Program-made: the position numbers and the translations under genes
Part shown: piece by piece, positions 29,206 through 38,628 of the stretch
Layout of the letters: every line of letters begins with the position of its first letter
How positions within the stretch are numbered: the stretch's first letter is position 1
The notes under the pieces: generated by a model
Database searches by the model: none
Seen by the model: only the letters and a program-made list of their open reading frames with translations
What the model was told of the DNA's origin: nothing
Assembly: GCA_016201905.1 (NCBI GenBank)
Contig: JACQBQ010000010.1
Coordinates: 1-64,000 of the forward strand
Source of the DNA: Candidatus Melainabacteria bacterium
GTDB lineage: Bacteria > Cyanobacteriota > Vampirovibrionia > 2-02-FULL-35-15
Length of the DNA: 64,000 bases
Direction of reading: 5' to 3'

Positions 29206-30057
29206 ATGGCAAGACTAACAGAAATAGTTAAAGACCAAGACCTCGTATGGCAAGGTTTTTCTTCTTGTACTTCATTCCATGCTTTGATTGAAGACAAATT
29301 AAACCAATACAAGCAATCTCCAGTCGAAAAAAATAGTGATTTTAAAAGTGGTCTTCTTGCTTTAGAAATAAACAATCTAGTTTCTACATTCAATGAACAA
29401 ATTGTAAGTTGGATAATCGCAATAGACAAGTGGTATAAAGATAAGAGTAAGACCCTTCTTTACTACTTGTGTTCAGTTAGCACTGCTGAAGTAAATAGCT
29501 TTATTGACAAATACATTGCAAGATATAAAAAAGAGAAAAATGATTTTTTACAGTCTTATACTTATAACTTAAAAGATGAAATTAAAAATAAAACCTTGGG
29601 AGAAATTGACTATTGCTTTGAATTACTATTTACCACAACATTTTTTAAAGATGATGAGGCAAGTAAAAGACTAATAACTGAAGGGATAAAACAAATCCAT
29701 AATAAAACAAGGCATGCCTATGTTTTATTAAACTCAACAAAACTAGGGTCTTTATTTGTTCCTGAAGGCTATGGTACTAAAGGAGTAAAGGTCTTAGATA
29801 ATGATACAAGTGAGGTGCTTCCAGTAGTTGTAGTCAATAACATTAGCCTTTTACAAACATATCTTTATGTAATCCAGCACACTGCTAATCTTTTTCAACT
29901 CATAATTGGCATATATTCTTTTAACAGATTTGGAAATGATGGAACAATCAAAGAAACAATGTTGGAAGAGGTAAGGACAAAAACTAGTCAATCTGGGTTT
30001 CAATTTGTCACTAATATGTTTGAAGCCTTAAAAAAGTTTCTACTGAAAGCTAGTTGA
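29206..30057 (+). CDS. cargo protein of unknown function, 283 aa
   Basis: I do not recognise this protein. It is rich in helices and looks soluble: YKQSPVEKNSDFKSGLLALEI, FLQSYTYNLKDEIKNKTLG, an aromatic hydrophobic stretch LLQTYLYVIQHTANLFQLIIGIYSF, and a middle beta-like part GSLFVPEGYGTKGVKVLDN. No catalytic motif is clear. It is the only large gene of the element without an evident replication or integration role, and it lies between the integrase remnant and the intact integrase, the place where accessory (often defence) genes sit in satellites. Confidence 0.7.
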   Translation: MARLTEIVKDQDLVWQGFSSCTSFHALIEDKLNQYKQSPVEKNSDFKSGLLALEINNLVSTFNEQIVSWIIAIDKWYKDKSKTLLYYLCSVSTAEVNSFIDKYIARYKKEKNDFLQSYTYNLKDEIKNKTLGEIDYCFELLFTTTFFKDDEASKRLITEGIKQIHNKTRHAYVLLNSTKLGSLFVPEGYGTKGVKVLDNDTSEVLPVVVVNNISLLQTYLYVIQHTANLFQLIIGIYSFNRFGNDGTIKETMLEEVRTKTSQSGFQFVTNMFEALKKFLLKAS

Positions 30058-30063
30058 TTAGCT

Positions 30064-31215
30064 TCACCACCCCTGCATCTCTTTAACCACCTCATCTTGC
30101 GTAGTCATCAAATATCCCTGCGTAGTCTTTAAATCTGAGTGTCCAAGTGCTAATGAAATAATATTCAATGGCTTTCCTGCATTGGCATTTATAGTTGCAA
30201 AAGTTCTTCTAAGTCCATGAGGGGTTACATTTATTTCAACTCTTTTTGACAGTCTTTTTATTTTCTGTTGTAGAGTATATCTATCAAAAGGTCTAGCTTC
30301 AATAGTGGTTCTATGAACTGTAACAAAAAAGTTTTCCAAATTAGTTCTTGGCCTGACACTTAAATATTCAAGCAGATTGTCATATAAACTATTACAAATA
30401 CCAACATATCTATTTTTCTTACCCTTACCTAAATAAACAAATATCCTTTTATTTGTAAGATCAACATCTTGTAACCTTAAGTTAGTAACTTCACCATTTC
30501 TAAGGCCCGCATAGCCTAAAATAGCGACTAAGGTCTTATTTAATAAGACATCATAGTTAGATTGGCCTCTATGCCACTTAGAAGCCTCAAGAAGCAAAGA
30601 ATTAAACTGCTCAAGTGTACAATGTGTTCTTTTAGGTGGATAAACTCTTTTGGGCCTAAATTGCCTAACTTCATCTAATAAGTTTTTATTAACCAGATTT
30701 TTAGCAATCAAATATTTAAGAAACGACTTAACTGCTGAATGAATATTAAACTTTAGGCTATATCTTTCTGGGCTAATATTCCCAAATACGTACCTTATAA
30801 AATCAAGAGAAATAATTGGAGTTTTGCCATATCTTCTAGGTATATGGGCCAAATAATAATCTAAGCAATGGGTATAAATCTCCATTGTCCGTGGACTTAA
30901 TGGCTTGCCAGTTAAATTACCATTTTCACACCACTTAAGCCACTCTAATTTCAATTCATTTAAATCGTTTAAGTTTGATAAGTGGTTATTTACTATATTC
31001 TGATTTGCATTAAGTCTTTTCCAGTCAAAATATGTTTGCCAAGGTATTACATACTGAAACTTACTTTTCCTTGGGATAGTAATAGCCGGTAGAGAACCAC
31101 TCTTTACAAGCCTTATTACTGTTTTTTTAGACTTTCTTAAGTCTTTTGCAATATCTGCTATATTTAAAATGTTTTCCACTTTGCCCACTTTAAAAATTGG
31201 GACAAAATGGGACAC
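30064..31215 (-). CDS. int: tyrosine recombinase with fused excisionase-like HTH
   Basis: Protein of 383 residues. Residues 17-67 (NIADIAKDLRKSKKTVIRLVKSG...) form an excisionase-type winged HTH with the SG-LPA-I pattern. A core-binding domain follows (about 85-190) and the catalytic domain has Arg239 (GYAGLRNGE), Lys264 region (LGKGKKNR), His333/Arg336 (PHGLRRT), His359 (LGHSDL) and Tyr368 (TQGYL): the complete set. It drives integration at the tRNA 35 bases from its start. TGGGACA repeats overlap its first codons, so translation may start later, for example at the GTG codon 10. Confidence 0.93.
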   Translation of the reverse strand: MSHFVPIFKVGKVENILNIADIAKDLRKSKKTVIRLVKSGSLPAITIPRKSKFQYVIPWQTYFDWKRLNANQNIVNNHLSNLNDLNELKLEWLKWCENGNLTGKPLSPRTMEIYTHCLDYYLAHIPRRYGKTPIISLDFIRYVFGNISPERYSLKFNIHSAVKSFLKYLIAKNLVNKNLLDEVRQFRPKRVYPPKRTHCTLEQFNSLLLEASKWHRGQSNYDVLLNKTLVAILGYAGLRNGEVTNLRLQDVDLTNKRIFVYLGKGKKNRYVGICNSLYDNLLEYLSVRPRTNLENFFVTVHRTTIEARPFDRYTLQQKIKRLSKRVEINVTPHGLRRTFATINANAGKPLNIISLALGHSDLKTTQGYLMTTQDEVVKEMQGW

Positions 31216-31249
31216 GATTAACCAGTCATTACATTGCTGAAAGTCTTAT

Positions 31250-31325
31250 GGGCGCTTAGCTCAGTTGGTAGAGCACTTGTTTGACGTACAAGTGGTCAGA
31301 GGTTCAAGTCCTCTAGCGCCCACCA
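31250..31325 (+). tRNA. tRNA-Val (anticodon GAC)
   Basis: A 76-base tRNA with acceptor GGGCGCT/AGCGCCC, D stem GCTC/GAGC, anticodon stem CTTGT/ACAAG with loop TTGACGT (anticodon GAC, reading GUC/GUU), T stem AGAGG/CCTCT with TTCAAGT, and an encoded CCA. Bases 31249-31287 are the attR copy of the 39-base repeat, so the 5' half comes from the element and the gene has been rebuilt intact. Its promoter must now lie in element DNA, overlapping the integrase gene start. Confidence 0.98.
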
Positions 31326-31369
31326 TTTTAAGCGATTGGCATCTGTTCACCACTATCCTGATTTGTTAC

Positions 31370-31963
31370 TTATACTTTTTTTTGTAATAGTACTTTAAAT
31401 ATAATACTTAGCAATAAAATTAATACCAAGGATACAAGCCATGGCAAAATCATGTAACTTTTATTATTCACAGAAGCATTAACATTGTTACTATCATCAT
31501 TTTTATATCTTTTAACAATTTTATGCTTGTGAGGATTTGACATTTCAAGCAAGTCTTCTTTCTTAAGAATATCTGTCTCAGCATTTGAATTAAATTTAGT
31601 ATTATCATCTATCAATTCAAAAGACGGGTCATTACTTTTATATATGTTAGTTTTAATATTTGACTTATCTAATTCATTCAATTCATCACTCTCTTCAGTA
31701 GAATCTTCTTCTTGCTCACTATTTGTTAAGTTTGTACTTGAAGTTTTAGAAGAGTCTTCAACAATAACAAGGAATTTTTTGTAGTCTGAGAAAGACATCT
31801 CATTACTGCCAATAAACTTAGCCTCTTGAAATGTTGAGGCATTATTATTAATTTGAAAAGCATGGGTAGAGGTTAAAGAAATTAAAAATAGAGTAAAACA
31901 TGAGAATATAATAAATAGTTTCATATTACCGGTTGTTTCTATTAATTTTTTTACCAATTTCAT
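31370..31963 (-). CDS. secreted/anchored protein of unknown function, 197 aa
   Basis: It has an N-terminal signal sequence (about residues 15-36, LFIIFSCFTLFLISLTSTHAF with a THA-F cleavage-like site), a long polar, Ser/Asn/Glu-rich low-complexity middle (for example EQEEDSTEESDELNELD) and one C-terminal membrane segment (about 173-192) followed by a short basic tail. This layout fits a single-pass envelope protein with a disordered periplasmic part. No family recognised. It is divergent from sppA. Confidence 0.65.
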   Translation of the reverse strand: MKLVKKLIETTGNMKLFIIFSCFTLFLISLTSTHAFQINNNASTFQEAKFIGSNEMSFSDYKKFLVIVEDSSKTSSTNLTNSEQEEDSTEESDELNELDKSNIKTNIYKSNDPSFELIDDNTKFNSNAETDILKKEDLLEMSNPHKHKIVKRYKNDDSNNVNASVNNKSYMILPWLVSLVLILLLSIIFKVLLQKKV

Positions 31964-32093
31964 TTAAAGTTCCTTTAAAAATTATCGAAAACCCTAGATT
32001 TCATACTATTGAGAAGAAAGTTAATTACAACAGTTCCTTTATTAAAACAAAAAAGTATTATTTTTTCATATAAAATGTCATTAGGAAATAAAA

Positions 32094-33119
32094 ATGAACG
32101 CTTACAATAAAAATATTTCTACCATCATAATTTTAATCTGCATAATTTGTATAATTTGGGGAATCTTCTTACCAAAAAATAATATTCAGAGCAACCCTAT
32201 TGAAAATAGGTTAGAGAAGGACTCATATTTGAGTATAAACCCTAAAACATTACATAGTCCATTTAAAGGTGAAAAAATATCAGTAATAAAACTAGAGGGA
32301 GTGATCAGTGATTCAAATGGCACCTCAATATTTAAGGATATTACTTCAAGCAACTCTGTGTTAGATTTATTAATCAAAGCAACAAATGATCCTTCTGTTA
32401 AAGCTATAGTTATCAGAATAAATAGCCCAGGTGGAACCGTAGCAGCTAGTCAAGAACTTTATCAGGCAGTTCTAAAAGCAAGAAAGAAAAAACCCGTGGT
32501 AATTACAATGGGTGATATTGCTGCATCTGGTGGATATTATATTGCATCTGCAGCAGATGCAATATTTGCAAATCCTGGAACACTTACAGGAAGTATTGGT
32601 GTAATTTCTTCATATTTAAATTTTTATGATCTGCTTAATAAAATTGGAGTTAAAGGCATTGTAATTAAGTCAGGGGAATATAAAGATATTGGAAATCCAA
32701 CAAGACCCTTAACTGATAAAGAGAGAAAAATTCTACAAGCAATATTAGATGATTCTTATAAACAGTTTTTAAATGACGTAGCAAGAGGAAGAAACATACC
32801 AGTAGAAAAGATTGCTCTGCTTGCAGAAGGATTAATATACACTGGTGCACAAGCTAAGAAAGTAGGCCTTGTAGATTATTTAGGTGATTACAATAAAGCA
32901 ATAAGGTTTACACAAAAACTTGCCAAGAAACGTTTTCCAGAACTTGCCAGAAAATATAAAAAAAGCGGACTTCCAATTGAAGAGACTTGGAAAGAAACTT
33001 CAATTTTTGATATGTTGTTAGGCGTTACAAATAAGATGGTAAATTATAACGTACTTGATAACAAAATTTTAAAGACATACTCTTATTCAAAATTTCAACC
33101 TCTATGGCTTCTGGAATAG
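32094..33119 (+). CDS. sppA: signal peptide peptidase SppA (peptidase S49)
   Basis: Protein of 341 residues, the short form of SppA. N-terminal membrane anchor (about residues 9-25), then the S49 core: IRINSPGGTVAASQELY, the catalytic Ser in MGDIAASGGYYIASAAD, GSIGVISS, and the general-base Lys in KSGEYKDIGNPTRPLT. It degrades leftover signal peptides in the membrane. It converges on tmk, with 14 bases between the stops. Confidence 0.95.
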   Translation: MNAYNKNISTIIILICIICIIWGIFLPKNNIQSNPIENRLEKDSYLSINPKTLHSPFKGEKISVIKLEGVISDSNGTSIFKDITSSNSVLDLLIKATNDPSVKAIVIRINSPGGTVAASQELYQAVLKARKKKPVVITMGDIAASGGYYIASAADAIFANPGTLTGSIGVISSYLNFYDLLNKIGVKGIVIKSGEYKDIGNPTRPLTDKERKILQAILDDSYKQFLNDVARGRNIPVEKIALLAEGLIYTGAQAKKVGLVDYLGDYNKAIRFTQKLAKKRFPELARKYKKSGLPIEETWKETSIFDMLLGVTNKMVNYNVLDNKILKTYSYSKFQPLWLLE

Positions 33120-33133
33120 TTAATCTAACTCAG

Positions 33134-33847
33134 TTACTTTTTTGCTGCAAATTGTGAGAAGTAATTAAATGGTTTAGGAAACTTCTTAAGCTCTTTGATT
33201 TTCTTCACAACAATTTCCCTGACTTTTTTTTGTTGATCATTAATTGGCAAAGTTGCATCAACAACTGTAAGCCCATATTCATCAATCATTTTTTCATATT
33301 CAATTAATATTTTTTCCTGAAATAATTTAAAACTTTCCTTTATATCGCTCGAAAGCCCCAAATCCATACCAGCCTCATAATATTTAATTTGAGCACGACT
33401 ACTTAATATACGATCCAATGCAACATTTAAAGGTACTTTAAAATAAAAAGCTATTGTAGGCCTTACTGCAAACTCATAAAGTTTTCTAACCCAGCTAGGA
33501 TCAACACCACGAGCCACATCCCGAGCAAAAGCTGTATAAATATACCTGTCAGCTAAAACAATTGCACTTGCTTTCAATGGTGGTATGATTTCTCTTTCTA
33601 TACGATCCGCAAAATCAGTAGCATGAATTAAGCTAAAAGTAGTTGGTGTCAATATTTGTTTTGTTTTACCACGCCTTGTCGTAGTCTTAACCAATGGAGA
33701 AGAATTCCATTCACTAAAAAACACCCCATAGCCCTCGTTTTGTAACCACTGGTGTAACAATTTAAGCTGTGTACTCTTTCCCGAACCATCAATTCCTTCA
33801 ACTGTAAAAAGCTTTCCAGGAAATTCTTGATTAAAATATTTGTTCAT
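33134..33847 (-). CDS. tmk: thymidylate kinase
   Basis: Protein of 237 residues with P-loop VEGIDGSGKST near the N-terminus, the nucleotide-binding DRYIYTAFARDVARG motif and SRAQIKYYEAGMD, a lid-like segment. It phosphorylates dTMP to dTDP. It is slightly longer than the usual 205-215 residues and its sequence after the P-loop (EWNSSPLVKTTTRRGK) differs from E. coli Tmk, so it belongs to a side branch of the family. Confidence 0.85.
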   Translation of the reverse strand: MNKYFNQEFPGKLFTVEGIDGSGKSTQLKLLHQWLQNEGYGVFFSEWNSSPLVKTTTRRGKTKQILTPTTFSLIHATDFADRIEREIIPPLKASAIVLADRYIYTAFARDVARGVDPSWVRKLYEFAVRPTIAFYFKVPLNVALDRILSSRAQIKYYEAGMDLGLSSDIKESFKLFQEKILIEYEKMIDEYGLTVVDATLPINDQQKKVREIVVKKIKELKKFPKPFNYFSQFAAKK

Positions 33848-34241
33848 TTTTATTTGAAAACATTTAGGCTTAAATGTTTTTTCTTCCTTTCGGCGCTCAG
33901 AATATTGCTCACCGCAACATTCTTTGCTTATCTATTTATATAGTGCAAGGCAGCTTTGCATTTCTCGAAATCAACACCTTCCCTTTAATCAGATTTGTCC
34001 ACCTCAGGCAGAACAAATCCTACAGTTTATAAGAGTGATAAAAACTTTTATCATTTTCAAGATTATCACTGTTTTGCCGTTTTATATTCATTAAAAGAAA
34101 TTTCGAAATGTCTTTATGATTAATTCAGACAGAAATACACCAAATATCTATGTTTTGAATAAATTTTTATTAACAATACAAGGCAAATGTATTCAGTAAT
34201 AACTGTAAACTGTTTTAATTTAATAGTTTAAAAATATTGTT
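33848..34241. other. 394-base intergenic region with several hairpins
   Basis: No gene found. Structures seen: a perfect 10-bp hairpin AAAACATTTA/TAAATGTTTT with loop GGCT (33857-33880), just upstream of the leftward tmk start; GAATATTGC/GCAACATTC with one mismatch (about 33900-33922); GCAAGGC/GCTTTGC (about 33948-33962); and a perfect 8-bp TGATAAAA/TTTTATCA (34036-34053). The part 33888-33960 is richer in G+C than its surroundings. It could hold a small RNA or leader structures for the divergent tmk and gpsA. Confidence 0.45.
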
Positions 34242-35255
34242 ATGAAAAATAATAAAATAAAAATTTCTATACTTGGTGCTGGCAGTTGGGGTGGAACATT
34301 AGCATGGCTACTAAGCAAAAAATATCCAAATGTTAATTTATGGACATTTAGTAAAGAAGAGTATGAAAATATAAACAAAACACGCTTACTTATTAGACCA
34401 AAGAAACTCAAACTTAGCAAGAATGTTTATATCACAAGAGATTTAAATTATATTGGACAAAACAGTGACTTAATAATAATAGCTGTACCTACAAATGCAT
34501 TTAAAGACATCATAATTAAAATTAAAAAACTAAAAATTAAAAAAAACCTTATTTTCTTAAGTGCTACAAAAGGCATCACTACAAAGGATAATCTAAGACC
34601 ATCACTTATACTAAAAAAATATTTACCTGGAAATCCTGCTGCTGTTCTATCAGGTCCAAATATTGCACTTGACGTAGTTTCTAATGCACCAATTATTTCT
34701 GTAATTGCATGTAAAAACCCTAAAATAGCAACCTTATTACAAAAGATATTGTCTTCAAATCATTTTCGGGTTTATCTAAATAAAGATGTAAATGGAGTTG
34801 AGATTGGCGGAGCTTTAAAGAATGTCATTGCAATTGCTAGTGGCATGTCGGATGGTTTTGGGTTTAATATAAGTACTAAAGCTGCTTTAATAAGCAGAGG
34901 GTTAATTGAAATTACAAAAATAGCTATTAAAGAAGGTGCAAATCCAAAAACCTTATTAGGAGCAAGTGGAATTGGTGATCTAATAGCAACATGTTGTAGC
35001 GAAAATAGTCGTAACTATAAAGTGGGATATCAGTTTGCAAAAGGAAAAAATCTCAAAAAGATTTTATCTGATCTTGGACAAGTTGCTGAAGGTGTAGAAA
35101 CAGTAAGATCAATGATTAAACTAGCCAAAAAATATAAAGTAAAAGTGCCAATTGCAAGTGCTGTATACGACATTATTTTTAACAATAAAAAACCAAACAT
35201 AGCTTTAAAAACTTTGTTAAACAGACCTATGCCAAAATATGAAATTGAATTTTAG
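34242..35255 (+). CDS. gpsA: NAD(P)-dependent glycerol-3-phosphate dehydrogenase
   Basis: Protein of 337 residues with dinucleotide-binding SILGAGSWGGTLAWLL, SATKGIT, AAVLSGPNIALDV, the catalytic Lys in EIGGALKNVIAIASGM and the substrate motif GDLIATCCSENSRN. It reduces dihydroxyacetone phosphate to sn-glycerol-3-phosphate, the backbone used with PlsX/PlsY products for phospholipid. It is convergent with atpD. An FAD-dependent enzyme running the opposite reaction is at 59294. Confidence 0.96.
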   Translation: MKNNKIKISILGAGSWGGTLAWLLSKKYPNVNLWTFSKEEYENINKTRLLIRPKKLKLSKNVYITRDLNYIGQNSDLIIIAVPTNAFKDIIIKIKKLKIKKNLIFLSATKGITTKDNLRPSLILKKYLPGNPAAVLSGPNIALDVVSNAPIISVIACKNPKIATLLQKILSSNHFRVYLNKDVNGVEIGGALKNVIAIASGMSDGFGFNISTKAALISRGLIEITKIAIKEGANPKTLLGASGIGDLIATCCSENSRNYKVGYQFAKGKNLKKILSDLGQVAEGVETVRSMIKLAKKYKVKVPIASAVYDIIFNNKKPNIALKTLLNRPMPKYEIEF

Positions 35256-35265
35256 AACAAAGACA

Positions 35266-36723
<1,458 letters not shown>

Positions 36724-36762
36724 TCATTTAAGATAAAGTTAGTAAACAGTATTTTTAGTTAT

Positions 36763-37494
36763 TTACTTATATATCTCGGTAGCTGGAACTGCTATAACAT
36801 TATCTTTTAATTTATCTGTTTTCTCAGAATCCTTATTGCTTTCAATTGAATCTGCATTATTTTGTACACCAGCTTCTCTTAGCTTTAAGTGATTATTTAT
36901 AACAATCTGATTAACATTACTATCTTCATCATGACATACAAACCTAATAGTATTAGGGACTTGACTCAAAGCTTTATCGACAAATAAAAACAATGAAAGA
37001 GCATCACCCGGATAAAGTATATAAGTTTTATTGTGAGACAAAAAGCTATTGTCATCATCTAAATTATTATTTTTTTTGCGGAAATTAACAGTACGCATAG
37101 CACTATTAGCAGCAGTTTTAGCTATACCACCAAACACAATAGATGCTGCTCCTGCCGCAATATTTAAAGCAGTAAGCTTCTTTTGTAACTTTCCATTAAA
37201 AAGAGAATTTATTTCTGAAATACTAGAATAATTTACGCCCAGATCAATACTATAACCAGGCACAGAAAATGTTTTCTCAGATCTATTTTCAAAATATAAT
37301 TCGTACAAATCATACCTATTTGACACAACCTTATCCATGGGTGCATCATCAATTTTTCTTACATCATATTCAAGCCCGTCAATCTTTTCAAAAACAGCAC
37401 AAGAAAACAAAGGCTGAAAAAAAAGAAAAGCACATAAAATTAATGAGCATATCAATTTAAGCATATTTTTTTTTACTGCACATTTACAAATCAC
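36763..37494 (-). CDS. exported protein of unknown function, 243 aa
   Basis: It starts with a basic N-terminus and a hydrophobic segment (about residues 12-31, LKLICSLILCAFLFFQPLFSC) that ends in LFSC, a poor but possible lipobox. The body contains ENRSEKTFSVPGYSI and a C-terminal polar tail rich in Asn, Ser, Asp and Lys. A second hydrophobic stretch (LNIAAGAASIVFGGIAKTAAN, about 110-130) is moderately apolar. No family recognised. It lies between atpD and the degenerate phosphoesterase gene, all leftward. Confidence 0.65.
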   Translation of the reverse strand: MICKCAVKKNMLKLICSLILCAFLFFQPLFSCAVFEKIDGLEYDVRKIDDAPMDKVVSNRYDLYELYFENRSEKTFSVPGYSIDLGVNYSSISEINSLFNGKLQKKLTALNIAAGAASIVFGGIAKTAANSAMRTVNFRKKNNNLDDDNSFLSHNKTYILYPGDALSLFLFVDKALSQVPNTIRFVCHDEDSNVNQIVINNHLKLREAGVQNNADSIESNKDSEKTDKLKDNVIAVPATEIYK

Positions 37495-37543
37495 AGAAAA
37501 GCAACCCCACTCTTGCTTTTATCATATTCATACCCTGAGATTC

Positions 37544-38566
37544 TTAACGATTTCTTAAATCTGAATACGATATCTGAAAATTAGAATCAGAACTATCCCC
37601 TAAAACATATTTTTTAATTAATAGCGGCGACTCTGGAAATAAAGATCTGGCAGTATCGGACTCAATTAAATACTTTTCGGCTTTTTTAACAATGCCACCT
37701 AAAGGTATTCTTAACGTACTAATCTTAAGGCTTGTTGGTGTTAATTCTATAAACTTAAAGCTGCAGGGAAAAGCAATTGGACTAGGACTTATCAGATAAA
37801 TACTCTTATTTATTAGCTTAATTCTATTCAAATATTTATCACCAGAAACCGTTAAAACAACCTGAGGATATTCTTTTAATATTTTGAAATAATTCTCAAC
37901 ACTGTCACTTTTTATAATTTCTCCTTCAGGATCAATTAACGCTCTGTGCATAAATATCAAAGTCAAAGTTTTTTTATTTTCTTCCAATATTTTTTTCAAC
38001 CATTTAAGTTGATTAACAGAAGCGTGATTATTTTCAAACATTAAGTCACTGTCAAGTGAAAGCAATAAATATTTTTTTATTTTATAAGACCACCAGGTTT
38101 GTTCAACAGAAGGACCAAATGAGCTTAATACCCTTGTAAGCTCATCCTTCTTTTGAGTCTGTTTTTCATTTTTACCAGGCACCAGCAAAACATCTGACTT
38201 GATTTCACTTACCATATCAAGAAATAAATGCCAGACATTTTCAGAAGCACCATTAATAAGGCTCCCCGAAAAGCCAGAAATATTATTACCTCCAAACACC
38301 ACAAAGTCAGAATCAAATTTTTGATTAATATATCTGATGATTTCTTGGAATATTGCCTGACTTTCAAACAAAAGTAACCCATATTGCTTTTCAGCAATAT
38401 GTTTTTCTCTTTGGCTTACAGACGGAGTAGGAAATAGATTTAAATCAGATATATAAACCAGCTTAAGGTTTGCAGCATCAGTATATGAGTTAGCATAATT
38501 ATAACTTGCAAGTAGTATGCAAATTAAAACCACCAGAATAGATACTCTTTTTACTTTTATACACAT
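37544..38566 (-). CDS. exported metallophosphoesterase-fold protein with lost metal ligands
   Basis: Protein of 340 residues with a signal peptide (about residues 7-26). The order of segments matches calcineurin-like phosphoesterases: LKLVYISDLN (family DxH), FVVFGGNNI (GDxx), VLLVPGKNE (GNHE), LIFMHRAL (H) and VVLTVSGDKYL (GHxH). Several metal-binding residues are replaced: DxH reads DLN, GD reads GG, GNH reads GKN and GHxH reads GDKY. It is probably inactive as a two-metal phosphatase or uses another mechanism. The assignment rests on motif order and is moderate. Confidence 0.65.
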   Translation of the reverse strand: MCIKVKRVSILVVLICILLASYNYANSYTDAANLKLVYISDLNLFPTPSVSQREKHIAEKQYGLLLFESQAIFQEIIRYINQKFDSDFVVFGGNNISGFSGSLINGASENVWHLFLDMVSEIKSDVLLVPGKNEKQTQKKDELTRVLSSFGPSVEQTWWSYKIKKYLLLSLDSDLMFENNHASVNQLKWLKKILEENKKTLTLIFMHRALIDPEGEIIKSDSVENYFKILKEYPQVVLTVSGDKYLNRIKLINKSIYLISPSPIAFPCSFKFIELTPTSLKISTLRIPLGGIVKKAEKYLIESDTARSLFPESPLLIKKYVLGDSSDSNFQISYSDLRNR

Positions 38567-38628
38567 TTTCGTTATATTAAGGACAGGAATAACATTTACA
38601 AGATATTCAGATAGTATTATAAATCAGA

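Larger units (their letters stand above)
25267..31287. mobile_element. integrative element in tRNA-Val(GAC), about 6 kb
   Basis: Bounded by the 39-base att repeat, with a tyrosine recombinase gene pointing inward from the intact tRNA. Contents left to right: noncoding left arm, leftward replication module (helicase-loader-like, replisome-organiser-like, small protein, RHH regulator), palindrome-rich control region, rightward zinc-ribbon protein, membrane miniprotein, XRE regulator, an integrase remnant, a cargo gene and the integrase. No terminase, capsid, tail, lysis or conjugation genes are seen. It could be a phage satellite (PICI-like), a small integrative element or a decayed prophage. 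Confidence 0.9.

Noticed and set aside
30064-31215. The recombinase could be a housekeeping XerC/XerD
   Set aside because: It has an extra N-terminal HTH, sits beside a duplicated tRNA half and within a 39-base repeat, all typical of a mobile element integrase.
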